A stretch of DNA of 64,000 nucleotides, from positions 186,001 to 250,000 of the forward strand of contig JAAWDX010000003.1 of NCBI GenBank assembly GCA_022794035.1, read 5' to 3'. A program made the translations under genes and the position numbers. The notes beneath the pieces are model-generated. The model did no database searches and was not told the DNA's origin. It saw only the letters and a program-made list of their open reading frames with translations. How positions within the stretch are numbered: the first letter of the stretch is position 1; each line of letters opens with the position of its first letter. This DNA is from Lachnospiraceae bacterium (lineage in GTDB: Bacteria; Bacillota; Clostridia; Lachnospirales; Bianqueaceae). Below, one piece after another: positions 33,749 to 42,314 of this stretch.

Positions 33749-33811
33749 TCATACCAGGGGAAGCAAGCATAAATGCGCCTTCACCCAATTAAAAAATAGG
33801 AGGTACCTATC

Positions 33812-34027
33812 ATGAATCAGGGTACAGTAAAGTGGTTTAATCCGGAGAAAGGCTTTGGCTTTATTGCCAACAACGATGGCGGCGATGACGTATTCGTTCA
33901 TTTTTCCGCAATTCAGGCAGAAGGCTTCAAGACCTTAAACGAGGGGCAGAAGGTTACTTTCGATATCGAAGTAGATCCTAAGAACCCTGCAAAGATGCGC
34001 GCAGCAAACGTAGTAGCAGTTGACTAA
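33812..34027 (+). CDS. Cold-shock protein (CspA family)
   Basis: 71 residues, single cold-shock domain. RNP1 'KGFGFI' and RNP2 'VFVHFSAI' are intact; it ends 'AANVVAVD'. Binds single-stranded nucleic acid and acts as an RNA chaperone and antiterminator. Perfect TAGGAGG ribosome site. A long leader with a terminator-like hairpin precedes it, which suggests control by temperature or by its own product. Confidence 0.95.
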   Translation: MNQGTVKWFNPEKGFGFIANNDGGDDVFVHFSAIQAEGFKTLNEGQKVTFDIEVDPKNPAKMRAANVVAVD

Positions 34028-34135
34028 TTGCAGTCCTTTGCTTTTCATATAAGACCGATTTCGTCCTACTGACCGTCAGGTACGTATAGACCAGCATCGG
34101 GTGCTTATCATGAAGCGCCTCTTTACAAAAAATGG

Positions 34136-34182
34136 AATCATCATACAAACCCTTGTGCAGGGATTGTATGATGATTTTTTAT
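34136..34182 (+). terminator. Intrinsic terminator of cspA
   Basis: AATCATCATACAA pairs with TTGTATGATGATT, followed by TTTTTT. Confidence 0.85.
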
Positions 34183-34213
34183 ATATGATCAGCAGATAGA
34201 GAAGAAGGAGCAA

Positions 34214-35248
34214 ATGAGAAAAATAAAATTTTTAGTCCTATATATTTTTGCATGTTTAATACTTGTAAGCTGCCAACCGAATGCAGCCGGAGCTCCCCTT
34301 CAGCAGACCACTTATTTTGAGCTGCTGGGCATAGAGCCAGAAGCCATAGAGGAGGCGTGGTTAATCTATCAGCCAACCGGGGTGCAGCCAGAGGCAGAAA
34401 AGAAGGAGCTTGTCTGCTACGGCCGCGAGGATAGGGAGCTGGAGGAGCTGCTCGCTCTTTTGCAGCAGGTTGAGCTGACGCTTCAGGAGCAGCTGGACTG
34501 GCAGATATTGCAGCCGCGCTATATATTGGGCAATACGCAGCTGGTGCTGTATGCGGAGGGCGAGCGCTACTGTCTGCCAGTGCTGGATGTGTTTGAAAAA
34601 TCCATTGAAAAGCCGCATCCGATCAGCTGGGCCGTGTGGCAGGAGAGCGCCGTCTATAGGGTCAACATAGAAAAGCTTTGGGAGCAGAAGCTCTATTTAG
34701 GGCTTGCTTTATATCTAGACCGGCTGGCAGAGCCATTTTTAACTGAGAAAGAGGCCGTACGGATTGAGGTTCCCTCTTATTATGGGGATAGAATTAATGC
34801 GGCTTCCTGGAATTTCGACTGTAGGTTTGACACGATGTTTGAAAAATCGAAATGGATTTTTCATGGTCAGATTCTGGAGGCGGATCTTTATGAAGGATAT
34901 CAGGTCCAGGTGCTGGAGAGCTATAAAGGAAACTGGGAAGAGGGGTACTGCTTTGGCTATCAGGACGGCACGGGAATGGACTTTGAGCTAAACCGGTATG
35001 AGGCGCTGGTCAATGAGAGTGACCGGGCGCTGCGGCCCGGCCATGAATATATCTTTTTTATGAGGCAGTACCCTAATGCCGAGAAGCTTGTGCCGCCGGA
35101 GGGTATAGAGCCGGTTTGCTTAACAGACCGGCAGTGCGGCGTTTGTGAAATTATCGACGGTAGGGTTTGGCCCATTTTCAATGCCAAGCCCGGTACATCA
35201 TGGTTTACCGGACAGACGATAGAGGAAATCAGGCAGATGTGCCAGTGA
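34214..35248 (+). CDS. Hypothetical lipoprotein
   Basis: 344 residues, signal 'FLVLYIFACLILVSC' with lipobox LVSC. The mature protein starts 'QPNAAGAPLQQTTYFELLGI'. No family recognised. A C-terminal segment 'GQILEADLYEGYQVQVLESY', then 'RPGHEYIFFMRQYP', resembles small beta domains that carry OB-like strands in other exported Firmicute proteins. Ribosome site AAGGAG. Stands alone. Confidence 0.7.
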   Translation: MRKIKFLVLYIFACLILVSCQPNAAGAPLQQTTYFELLGIEPEAIEEAWLIYQPTGVQPEAEKKELVCYGREDRELEELLALLQQVELTLQEQLDWQILQPRYILGNTQLVLYAEGERYCLPVLDVFEKSIEKPHPISWAVWQESAVYRVNIEKLWEQKLYLGLALYLDRLAEPFLTEKEAVRIEVPSYYGDRINAASWNFDCRFDTMFEKSKWIFHGQILEADLYEGYQVQVLESYKGNWEEGYCFGYQDGTGMDFELNRYEALVNESDRALRPGHEYIFFMRQYPNAEKLVPPEGIEPVCLTDRQCGVCEIIDGRVWPIFNAKPGTSWFTGQTIEEIRQMCQ

Positions 35249-35275
35249 AAGGCAAATCCTGTTTCTGCCAAGGTT

Positions 35276-35530
35276 GGCAAAATTTAAAAAATGGCGGAAG
35301 AATTTCTCCCGTCCATAAAGAATTAGAAAGGCGTGGCGGAGAAGTTTCCGCCATGCTTTGTTTCAAGAGGCTTGCTAACGGGTAAATTTCCACCATTGCA
35401 TTGAAGTTCCGCCATACACAGCTGAAAAAATTCAGCTATATCGTCCATTTCCGCCAGTGGCGGCGGAAGTCGGAGGGCACAGACTGATGGGCGGCGGAAG
35501 ACAAGGGCACAGACTGATGGCGGTGGACGC
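35276..35530. repeat. Mosaic inverted repeat, copy 4
   Basis: TGGCGGAgaagttTCCGCCA, AGCTGAAAAAATTCAGCT and TATATCGTCCATTTCCGCC. The last is the reverse complement of copy 2. At 35457-35525 a GGGCACAGACTGATGG + CGGCGGAAG unit is tandemly repeated. Open frames across it are not supported. Confidence 0.65.
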
Positions 35531-35587
35531 CGAAGGGGACGGTCCAGCGGCGGCTGAAAGCAGCAGTGCACCAGTGTACAAAAAATC

Positions 35588-35630
35588 AAGAATGGGTATC
35601 CGCCGTGGATGGACGGATACCCATTCTTTT
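35588..35630. terminator. Bidirectional terminator
   Basis: AAGAATGGGTATCCG pairs with CGGATACCCATTCTT, followed by TT; ends the minus-strand ABC operon. Confidence 0.85.
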
Positions 35631-36438
35631 ATGAGGCAAAATGACGCGAAATGCGGCTCCCGATCTGCGCCAGCCCCTGATACAGCAGTACGGCCATCAG
35701 GCAGAGCAGCACGATAGAAAGCAACACCCAGTCCATCTTAAAGATTTGGCTGCCATAGATGATCAGATATCCTAGTCCGGCCTTCGCGGACAGGAATTCG
35801 CCAATGATCACGCCGATAAGGCTCAGGCCTATGTTGACCTTGAGCACATTCATGATGGTGGGGATGTTGGCTGGCAGCAGGATGGTGGTCAGCGCCTGCT
35901 TTTTGCTGCCGCCGAGGGCGTAAATTAGACGCACTTTATCATCCTCCGTTTCCTGAAAGCCAGAGAGCACGGTCAGAATCGTGACGACGATGGTCAGCAG
36001 AATAGAGGTGATGACCGTGGTGCGGATGGTGTTGCCGAACCAGACGATGAGGATGGGAGCCAGTGCGGATTTGGGCAGGCTGTTTAGCGCTACCCAATAG
36101 GGCTCCGTGGCCTCATAGACGGAGGGAAACCACCACAGCAGCATGGCCAGCAGAATGCCGATGGCTGTGCTGATGAAAAAGCTGATCAGTGTTTCTCCGA
36201 GTGTGAGCCCCATATGATATAGAAGGCGTTGGTGCAGGAGCAGATCAGCGGTGGTTTTTACCAGCGACGAGGGGGAGGAAAAGATGAAGGAATCGATCCA
36301 GCCGAGCTGAGAAGCAAGCTCCCAAAACCCTAGAAAGAGCAGCAGAATGAGAATTCTGGCGCATAGAATCCGGCGTTTGTGACCGGAAAGGTGGGCAAGA
36401 TAGGCCTGCTGAGTTGCAGAAGGCTTGTCGTTAGGCAT
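35629..36438 (-). CDS. ABC importer permease (SsuC/TauC/ThiX-like)
   Basis: 269 residues, about six transmembrane helices of the BPD_transp_1 fold. The EAA loop is 'ALGGSKKQALTTILLPANIP' with 'GLSLIGVIIGEFLSAKAGLG' after it. Third gene of a binding protein-ATPase-permease operon; start overlaps the ATPase gene by 8 bp. Substrate class: nitrate/sulfonate/pyrimidine precursors of thiamine; not resolved. Confidence 0.92.
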   Translation of the reverse strand: MPNDKPSATQQAYLAHLSGHKRRILCARILILLLFLGFWELASQLGWIDSFIFSSPSSLVKTTADLLLHQRLLYHMGLTLGETLISFFISTAIGILLAMLLWWFPSVYEATEPYWVALNSLPKSALAPILIVWFGNTIRTTVITSILLTIVVTILTVLSGFQETEDDKVRLIYALGGSKKQALTTILLPANIPTIMNVLKVNIGLSLIGVIIGEFLSAKAGLGYLIIYGSQIFKMDWVLLSIVLLCLMAVLLYQGLAQIGSRISRHFAS

Positions 36439-37177
36439 GCTGCATCACCTCCCAGATAGTTTGAAAATATTCCTGAAATGCCGGCAGACTGCGCACGCCC
36501 AGCGGCGTGCGATCCGGCCCGAAGTCGATGGGGATATCGCGCAGGATTTTGGCCGGCCGGCTGGATAAAATGATGACCCGGTCTCCCAGACTGATGGCCT
36601 CGGAGATATCATGGGTGACAAGGATGGAGGTCTTGGAGGAGGCCCGCAGGATTTTCCAGATTTCATCGCTGACGGTGAGCCTGGTTTGATAATCAAGGGC
36701 CGAATACGGCTCATCCAGCAGCAGCAGCTCGGGCTTCAACGCGAGTGTGCGCACCAGCGCGGCTCGCTGCCGCATGCCTCCTGAGAGCTGGGAAGGCTTG
36801 TGAGAAAGAAAGCTGCCAAGACCATAGGAGTCTAGCAGTTCCTTGACATAGGCCTTCGTTTCGGGATTTAGCGCTTTGCGCACTTCAAGACCTAAGCAGG
36901 CGTTTTGCAGCACGCTGCGCCATTCTAAAAGAAGGTCGTGCTGAAACATATAGCCGACGGCGGTGCGGGGAATGTGAAATTCGATGGAGCCGCCGGATGG
37001 CTCCTCGAGACCGGCTATGGCGGAGAGCAGCGTGGATTTGCCGCAGCCGGAGGGCCCGAGGATGCTGATGAATTCGCCTTGATGCAGTGTGAGATTGATG
37101 TCTTCGAGGGCGGTGGTTTCGCCGCTTGGCTGATGATAGGAGAGGGAGAGTTGTTTGATTTCTAAGATTGGCTTCAT
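36431..37177 (-). CDS. ABC importer ATPase (SsuB/TauB-like)
   Basis: 248 residues from ATG 37177, behind AAGGAG; a longer open frame upstream overlaps the binding-protein gene's end and is not used. Walker A 'GPSGCGKST', signature 'LSGGMRQRA', Walker B 'LLLLDEPYSALD', H-loop 'VTHDISEA'. Energises uptake with the neighbouring permease. Confidence 0.92.
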   Translation of the reverse strand: MKPILEIKQLSLSYHQPSGETTALEDINLTLHQGEFISILGPSGCGKSTLLSAIAGLEEPSGGSIEFHIPRTAVGYMFQHDLLLEWRSVLQNACLGLEVRKALNPETKAYVKELLDSYGLGSFLSHKPSQLSGGMRQRAALVRTLALKPELLLLDEPYSALDYQTRLTVSDEIWKILRASSKTSILVTHDISEAISLGDRVIILSSRPAKILRDIPIDFGPDRTPLGVRSLPAFQEYFQTIWEVMQHA

Positions 37178-37202
37178 GTCGTCTCCTTCTGCGCGCACAG
37201 CG

Positions 37203-38204
37203 TTACTCGGCTTTGACTTTGTTTGCGAAGTCGGTGATGACGATGGCTTCGTATGCGATGCGCTGGTCGAGGGTGCCGGAAAATTCGAGAATATCTTCAA
37301 TGAGGTCTAAGGATTCGGGCTTCATCAGCGGATGCTCAGCCCAGGTGTCCTGCGACCGGTAGCGTTCAATGATGGCGGTGAGGGCATCCAGATCCGTCTC
37401 GGAAAACTGGGGCTGGATCACTTTGGCAATTTCGGCGCTGGTGTGCTGCTGGCACCACAGGAGGCCTTTGTAGGTGGCATTGGTGAAGGCCTGAACGATT
37501 TCAGGTTTTTCTTCTATTATAGAAGAAGTTGTCATATAGACGGTATAGGGTACATACCCTGAATCAACACCGAGAGAAGCGACGACATGCCCCTGACCGG
37601 CGAGCTCGAGCGTGCTGGCGCCGGGCTCGAATTCGGTAGTGTAGTCACCGGTGCCGGCTGTGAATGCGCTGGCGGTTGCGGAAAGGTCGAGATTGGTGAT
37701 GATGTTGACATCGGTGCCGGCTTCGATTCCGTTTTGATGCAGGATATATTCAAGGACCATTTCAGGCATGCCGCCCTGACGGCCGCCGATGATGGTTTTG
37801 CCGCGCACCTGCTCCCAGGTGAAATCGGGGTCGGCTTCATGACCTACCAGGAAGTTGCCGGCGCGCTGTGTAAGCTGGGCAAATACCTTCGGTACGTCGG
37901 CCCGGCCCTCAGCATGGATATACAGCCCGGCTTCGGTGCCGCAGAGTGCGATGTCGGCGTTGCCGGAAAGGAGAGCGGTCATAGATTTGTCGGCGCCATT
38001 TCCGATGTCGACGGTGAGATCAAGACCCTCCTCCTCATAAAAACCAAGCTCGATGGCGACGTATTGCGGCGCATAGAAAACGGAATGAACCACTTCGTTC
38101 AGAGTTACGGGGGTAAGCTCTTTTTTGTCATCGGACTGTTTGCAGCCGGCAAGGGCACATAGGCACAGTGCGGCTATGAGCATGAGTGCAAATAATTTTT
38201 TCAT
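37203..38204 (-). CDS. ABC substrate-binding lipoprotein (NMT1/ThiY-like)
   Basis: 333 residues. Signal 'ALMLIAALCLCALAGC' with lipobox LAGC. NMT1/SsuA fold: 'HSVFYAPQYVAIELGFYEEEGL', 'SGNADIALCGTEA', and 'GKTIIGGRQGGMPEM'. This is typical of the family for aromatic sulfonates, riboflavin or thiamine-pyrimidine precursors. No TPP, FMN or other known riboswitch is seen upstream, so the ligand remains open. It is the first gene of the operon. Confidence 0.9.
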   Translation of the reverse strand: MKKLFALMLIAALCLCALAGCKQSDDKKELTPVTLNEVVHSVFYAPQYVAIELGFYEEEGLDLTVDIGNGADKSMTALLSGNADIALCGTEAGLYIHAEGRADVPKVFAQLTQRAGNFLVGHEADPDFTWEQVRGKTIIGGRQGGMPEMVLEYILHQNGIEAGTDVNIITNLDLSATASAFTAGTGDYTTEFEPGASTLELAGQGHVVASLGVDSGYVPYTVYMTTSSIIEEKPEIVQAFTNATYKGLLWCQQHTSAEIAKVIQPQFSETDLDALTAIIERYRSQDTWAEHPLMKPESLDLIEDILEFSGTLDQRIAYEAIVITDFANKVKAE

Positions 38205-38327
38205 GGATCGTAAATATCTCCTATTTAGATTTGTTGTTAGTGTATGCAGGAGAGGGCGAATGGTGCCAGCGGAGTAAAAATGAGCAGGACGCGTATCGTA
38301 TTGAAAAAGAAATTTGCCGGGGAATGC

Positions 38328-38355
38328 TTGTCACGGTACAAAGTTATGGTATAAT
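38328..38355 (+). promoter_or_regulatory. Sigma-A-like promoter entering the repeat block
   Basis: TTGTCA (38328-38333), 16-bp spacer, TATAAT (38350-38355) with an extended ATGG. Another ATGGTATAAT lies just after copy B2, near 38528-38537. Confidence 0.6.
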
Positions 38356-38357
38356 AA

Positions 38358-38433
38358 GCGCAGCAAGAAATATTTCGGCTATTCAAATGCTTGTGCTACG
38401 CTCCAAGTTTGCCCTCGGCAAACTTGCGATATT
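38358..38433 (+). repeat. Structured intergenic element, copy B1
   Basis: Arms GCGCAGC (38358-38364) and GCTACGC (38395-38401), core TTTCGGCTATTCAA, hairpin CAAGTTTGCC/GGCAAACTTG (38404-38426), then GATATT. Confidence 0.65.
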
Positions 38434-38447
38434 GGTGGCATAACATA

Positions 38448-38578
38448 GGCGGCAAGGCGATTTCGGATATTCAAGTCCCTGAGCCGCCATATGAGTTTGC
38501 TGCAAAGCAGCAAACTCTGATATCGCCATGGTATAATGCAGACACAGAACGACCGCAAGAATCCCGCAGGGATTTCTT
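38448..38578 (+). repeat. Structured intergenic element, copy B2
   Basis: Arms GGCGGC (38448-38453) and GCCGCC (38483-38488), core TTCGGATATTCAAGTCCCTG, 11-bp hairpin GAGTTTGCTGC/GCAGCAAACTC (38493-38517), GATATCG, then CGCAAGAATCC as in copy A, and a final AATCCC/GGGATT hairpin. Confidence 0.7.
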
Positions 38579-38621
38579 GTTGAATCTTTGATTTTGTAAA
38601 TTAAAATTGGGAGGAACCAAT

Positions 38622-39095
38622 ATGAAGGATTATAAAGAATATGTAGACAAGATCATCCAGAGCGCGAAGGAGCTTGCTGAAACCGTCAGTGACAAAACGA
38701 AGCAGACAGCGTCCACAGCGAAAATTGAGCTGGATATCAAAAAGGCAGAGCGAGAACTTGAAAAAGCGTATAAAGCGCTGGGGCGCATCATGTATCAGAT
38801 CGAGATCGGCAGCCTCAGGCGCGACGAGCAAATCATCAAGGTAGCCTGCGCGCAGGTAAAGCAGCAGGAGGAGCAGATTGCCCAGCTTGAAAAAGAAAAG
38901 GAAACTATCAAGAAACAATATGCCGACGGCCCGATCGATGTAGAGGGACAGGAGGTCACGCCAGAAGAAAGCGCGCCGCAGCCCAAGCCGCAAAAAAATC
39001 AGGACGGTTATTTTGTGCTCAAATTCTGTCCGTATTGCAAAGTCGGCAACCATCCCGATGCAACCAAATGCGTCAGCTGCGGTCATGACATTTAA
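38622..39095 (+). CDS. Coiled-coil protein with C-terminal zinc ribbon
   Basis: 157 residues from ATG 38622 (GGGAGG site); a start 15 bp earlier falls in the ribosome site. Residues 1-110 are strongly helical, with heptad pattern ('KAERELEKAYKALGR', 'QQEEQIAQLEKEKETIKKQ'); a proline-rich linker and a Cys4 ribbon 'FCPYCKVGNHPDATKCVSCG' follow. Cytosolic. Function unknown. The next gene overlaps by 11 bp. A structured repeat lies upstream. Confidence 0.75.
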   Translation: MKDYKEYVDKIIQSAKELAETVSDKTKQTASTAKIELDIKKAERELEKAYKALGRIMYQIEIGSLRRDEQIIKVACAQVKQQEEQIAQLEKEKETIKKQYADGPIDVEGQEVTPEESAPQPKPQKNQDGYFVLKFCPYCKVGNHPDATKCVSCGHDI

Positions 39096-39327
39096 AGAAG
39101 AAGGCTATTGGATCTGTCGTCATCCGCTGCATCCGTCCGTTATGGAAATTTTAGAAGCCGCTGAGCTCAAAAAATTTCAGCAGATCGAGGGCGGATATGT
39201 TTTATTAGCCCAAGTCGATACGTATGAGGCAGCGCTTGAGCGGGTACAATCTATTTTAATGGAGGTCTACCATCGCGATCCCGCCATGCAAAACATTAAA
39301 ACACAGATCGAACAGCTGTACCAGTAA
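39085..39327 (+). CDS. Small conserved hypothetical protein
   Basis: 80 residues from ATG 39085 inside the end of the previous gene (11-bp overlap), so it is translationally coupled. It begins MTFKEEGYWICRHPLHP; remaining part is mixed alpha/beta. No family recognised. The position between the zinc-ribbon gene and DUF2953 suggests a shared operon running to 43.2 kb. Confidence 0.6.
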   Translation: MTFKEEGYWICRHPLHPSVMEILEAAELKKFQQIEGGYVLLAQVDTYEAALERVQSILMEVYHRDPAMQNIKTQIEQLYQ

Positions 39328-39361
39328 AACGGAAGCAGCTGGCAGAGAAAAGGAGAAGAAC

Positions 39362-40318
39362 ATGGGCGTCATATTCGCCATCCTGTGGGGCATCCTCAAA
39401 TGGGCCCTCTTGCTCCTCTTAGGGCTGCTCATTCTCATTTTGCTCATAGCCGCCGTCTTCATTTTCGTGCCCATTCGCTACCGCATCCAAGGAGAAAAAA
39501 GCAGCGAGCGCCTGCAGGGCAGCTTGCGGCTCACCTGGCTGCTGCATCTTCTATCGCTGCGCGTGCAGTATCAGGAGCATGAGCTTGTATGGGAGTGCCG
39601 GCTGGGCCCTAAGATTCTGGCTGCATCCTATCCGCTGCCGCAGAAAAAGAAAAAGCGCAGGCCGCTTAAACAGCCGCCGCAGGCGGAAAAAACGACGGAG
39701 CCCGCAGCAGAGGAGCCATCGTCCGCACCGCCAGTCATTCCTCATGAGGAGGAGCAGCCAAGGCCCCGGACGAGCGAGATGTTCTCAGAAGCACCAAAGC
39801 CGCTTCCGGCCGTGCCGGAGGAAAAGCCGAGGCAGTCTAAATGGCACAAAATAAAGTCGGCAGTGCGCCGGTTTTGGCAGAAGCTCATCCATCCCTTTCA
39901 GCAGGCTTATCATAAGCTGCAAAGGTGGAGGGAGAGCTGGCACAGCATAAAGGAAAAATGGGAAGGGTATCCGCAGAAGGCGGAAACGGCCCGCGCGGTG
40001 AAGGAGCTGGCGCTGGGGCTGCTGAGGCCGGTGCTGCCCAGAGCGTATCAGCTGGAGCTGCTGTTTGGCTTTGACGATCCGGCTACGACCGGCAAGGTGC
40101 TGGGGTATTATTATATGCTGGACCCGCTGCTTTTTCCGGAGAGGAAGCGGCGCAGGGAGATTGTGGTGGAGGCTGATTTTCAGGAGGCGGTGCTGGAAGG
40201 TAAGGGCTGGTGCCGCGGCCGGTTTTGTGTAGGCAGTTTTTTAAAGCCGCTGATTAAGGCGCTGATGAATGCGCATATTCGCCGGCTGATTCGCTATATA
40301 AGAGCTTATCAATCATAA
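39362..40318 (+). CDS. DUF2953 domain protein (YtfI-like)
   Basis: 318 residues. One N-terminal transmembrane helix (about residues 12-38, 'ALLLLLGLLILILLIAAVFIF'), then 'VPIRYRI' and a DUF2953 beta domain, a Pro/Glu-rich linker (about 100-165), and a C-terminal domain with 'FGFDDPATTGKVLGYYY', typical for the family. In Bacillus the ytfI-ytfJ pair is linked with spores, and the same order occurs here. Ribosome site AAGGAGAAG. Confidence 0.85.
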   Translation: MGVIFAILWGILKWALLLLLGLLILILLIAAVFIFVPIRYRIQGEKSSERLQGSLRLTWLLHLLSLRVQYQEHELVWECRLGPKILAASYPLPQKKKKRRPLKQPPQAEKTTEPAAEEPSSAPPVIPHEEEQPRPRTSEMFSEAPKPLPAVPEEKPRQSKWHKIKSAVRRFWQKLIHPFQQAYHKLQRWRESWHSIKEKWEGYPQKAETARAVKELALGLLRPVLPRAYQLELLFGFDDPATTGKVLGYYYMLDPLLFPERKRRREIVVEADFQEAVLEGKGWCRGRFCVGSFLKPLIKALMNAHIRRLIRYIRAYQS

Positions 40319-40329
40319 GGAGATCAATT

Positions 40330-40719
40330 ATGGGAAATGCAAAAGAGGCGTTAAAGGAATTACTAAGTGAAATGGAAGGGTTTGTATCGACCAAGACAGT
40401 GGTAGGAGAGGCCATCCATATGGAAGATACGATTATTTTGCCGCTGGTGGACGTGAGCTTGGGCGCGGGCGCGGGTGCCCGGGAGAAGGAGAAGTCGGGC
40501 GGCCTTGGCGGCGGCGTTACAGCGAAGCTTTCGCCCAGCGCCGTGCTGGTGATCAAAAACGGACAGACGCGGCTGGTCAACATCAAGCAGCAGGACACCA
40601 TCACCAAGGTGCTGGATATGGTGCCCGATCTGATCGACAAATTTAAAGGCACGCATAAGGAAGAGGATGCTGCGATTGCAAAGGCAGTCGAGGAAGCGCA
40701 GGAGAAAGAGCAGCTGTAA
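40330..40719 (+). CDS. gerW: GerW/YtfJ family spore protein
   Basis: 129 residues. 'VGEAIHMEDTIILPLVDVSLGAGAG', 'GGLGGGVTAKLSPSAVLVI' in pieces and the C-terminal 'VPDLIDKFK' are characteristic of sporulation protein YtfJ (GerW), required for normal germination in Bacillus. Directly after DUF2953 (11 bp). The stop shares a base with the next ATG (TAATG), giving coupled translation with an amidohydrolase. Confidence 0.92.
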   Translation: MGNAKEALKELLSEMEGFVSTKTVVGEAIHMEDTIILPLVDVSLGAGAGAREKEKSGGLGGGVTAKLSPSAVLVIKNGQTRLVNIKQQDTITKVLDMVPDLIDKFKGTHKEEDAAIAKAVEEAQEKEQL

Positions 40720-42314
40720 TGATTCGCAAAATCGTAAACGGCAGGATTTATGACGGAAGCGGGACGGAGCCGTTTCTGGGCAGTATCGAGCTGGAGGCCG
40801 GCCGGATCGTGCGCGTGCGCGCTGGCGCGGAGAAGGCAGAAGGCCCAGAGATTATTGATGCGCATGGGATGGCTGTCACGCCGGGCTTTGTGGATATTCA
40901 CCGGCACCACGATATTGCTGCGCTTTATGATGATCACTTTGGAGAGCTCGAGCTGGCGCAGGGCATCACAACGGCGATCGCCGGCAACTGCGGCCTGTCG
41001 CCCTTTCCCAATCATCCGCAGCGCTGCCTGCAGCAGTTTGCCTATATCGAGCCATGTCTGGGCAAAATGCCATCGGACACCAAGCTGCATTTGTTTTCGG
41101 ATTATATGGAAGCGCTGGCAAAAAAGCAGCTGCCGCTCAACGTGGGCGCTCTGGTCGGAGCCGGGGCATGCGCGGCGGCGGCCATGGGCTATGAGGCGCG
41201 CGGCTTTACACCCGCAGAGCGGGAAGAGGCTATAGCCTATGTCAGGGATGCGATGCAGAGCGGAGCGCTGGGCATGTCATTTGGCATCATGTATACGCCA
41301 GAATGTTATCTTGCAGAGGAAGATATGGTCGCGATGGCCAGAGAGTGCGCGCGGCAGGGCGGCATGGTGAGCTGTCATATCCGCGGAGAAGGAAACGGAC
41401 TGGTTGACTCGGTAAGAGAGATTTTGACGATCTGTAAAAAGGCAGAGGCGCCGCTCAATATCAGCCATTTTAAAGCGACGGGGATCGCCAACTGGGGACG
41501 GAATATTGGGCAGGCGATTGAAGAGATTGAAAAAGCCCGCAGTGCAGGACAGCGCGTGACCGTGGACGTATATCCCTATACGGGCGGCGCGACGACAGCG
41601 CTGTCGCTAATTCCGCCTTGTGTGACAGAAGGAAGGCCTCTTTCTTATTTAGGTACGCCGGAGGGAGCCGCGAGGCTGCGGCAGGAGATTGAACGCGAAC
41701 AGCCAGGATGGGATAATATGGTCAAGAGCATCGGCTGGGAGCGAACGATCATTGGCAGCGTGACAAAAGAGAAAAATAGGCGCTACTGCGGAAAAAGCGT
41801 GGCCGCTATCATGCAGGAGCTGGCACTGGAGGACCCGTGCGAGTGGCTGGGACAGCTAATCGCAGAGGAAGAGGGCAAGGTGGGCTGCATCATCATGAGC
41901 ATGAGTCAGGAGGATGTGGATACGGTTATGAGGCTTCCGTATGCGGCAATCATTTCTGACAGCCTGTACGGCGGCGGTGATAACCCTCATCCGCGGCTTT
42001 ACGGATCGTTCCCGAGGGTGTTGCGCGAATATGTAAGGGAGCGGGGCATTTTAAGCATGCAGGAGGCTGTGCGCAAGATGACGGCTATGCCGGCGGAGCG
42101 CGCAGGGATCTTGGACCGCGGCTATATACGGGCAGGGTATATGGCGGATATCAACATTTTTGATCCGGAAAAAATAAGAGATTTGGCGACCTTCACAGAG
42201 CCGAAGCAGCTTTCAGAGGGAATCGCTTATACATTGATCGGCGGCGAGCAGACAGGAGCAGGCGCTCGGGGAAGACTCATCAAGAAAGGCAAGGGATTAT
42301 GGAATCAGTTTTGA
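40719..42314 (+). CDS. N-acyl-D-amino-acid deacylase family amidohydrolase
   Basis: 531 residues. Amidohydrolase-fold enzyme of the D-aminoacylase/dihydroorotase-like type. N-terminal strand 'KIVNGRIYDGSGTEPFLGS', metal site 'FVDIHRHHD', family motif 'AGNCGLSPFP', later His in 'SCHIRGEGNGL' and 'NISHFKATG', and Asp in 'ISDSLYGGG'. It hydrolyses N-acyl-D-amino acids or related amides in the cytosol. It overlaps the next gene by 16 bp. Confidence 0.9.
   Translation: MIRKIVNGRIYDGSGTEPFLGSIELEAGRIVRVRAGAEKAEGPEIIDAHGMAVTPGFVDIHRHHDIAALYDDHFGELELAQGITTAIAGNCGLSPFPNHPQRCLQQFAYIEPCLGKMPSDTKLHLFSDYMEALAKKQLPLNVGALVGAGACAAAAMGYEARGFTPAEREEAIAYVRDAMQSGALGMSFGIMYTPECYLAEEDMVAMARECARQGGMVSCHIRGEGNGLVDSVREILTICKKAEAPLNISHFKATGIANWGRNIGQAIEEIEKARSAGQRVTVDVYPYTGGATTALSLIPPCVTEGRPLSYLGTPEGAARLRQEIEREQPGWDNMVKSIGWERTIIGSVTKEKNRRYCGKSVAAIMQELALEDPCEWLGQLIAEEEGKVGCIIMSMSQEDVDTVMRLPYAAIISDSLYGGGDNPHPRLYGSFPRVLREYVRERGILSMQEAVRKMTAMPAERAGILDRGYIRAGYMADINIFDPEKIRDLATFTEPKQLSEGIAYTLIGGEQTGAGARGRLIKKGKGLWNQF

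Larger units (their letters stand above)
38205..38621. other. Gene-free stretch with two structured repeat copies
   Basis: Holds the divergent promoter area for the ABC operon, a sigma-A promoter at 38328-38355 and repeat copies B1 and B2. The open frames here are repeat-derived and not supported. Confidence 0.5.

Noticed and set aside
35457-35717. ORF across the 35.5-kb repeats
   Set aside because: Derived from tandem GGCGGAAG units and overlaps the terminator and the opposite ABC permease gene.
38205-38330. TPP or FMN riboswitch before the NMT1-type importer
   Set aside because: No CTGAGA...ACC or FMN-type motifs on the minus-strand leader.
38391-38591. 66-codon ORF in the 38.4-kb repeats
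   Set aside because: Translation follows the palindromic element; no coding features.
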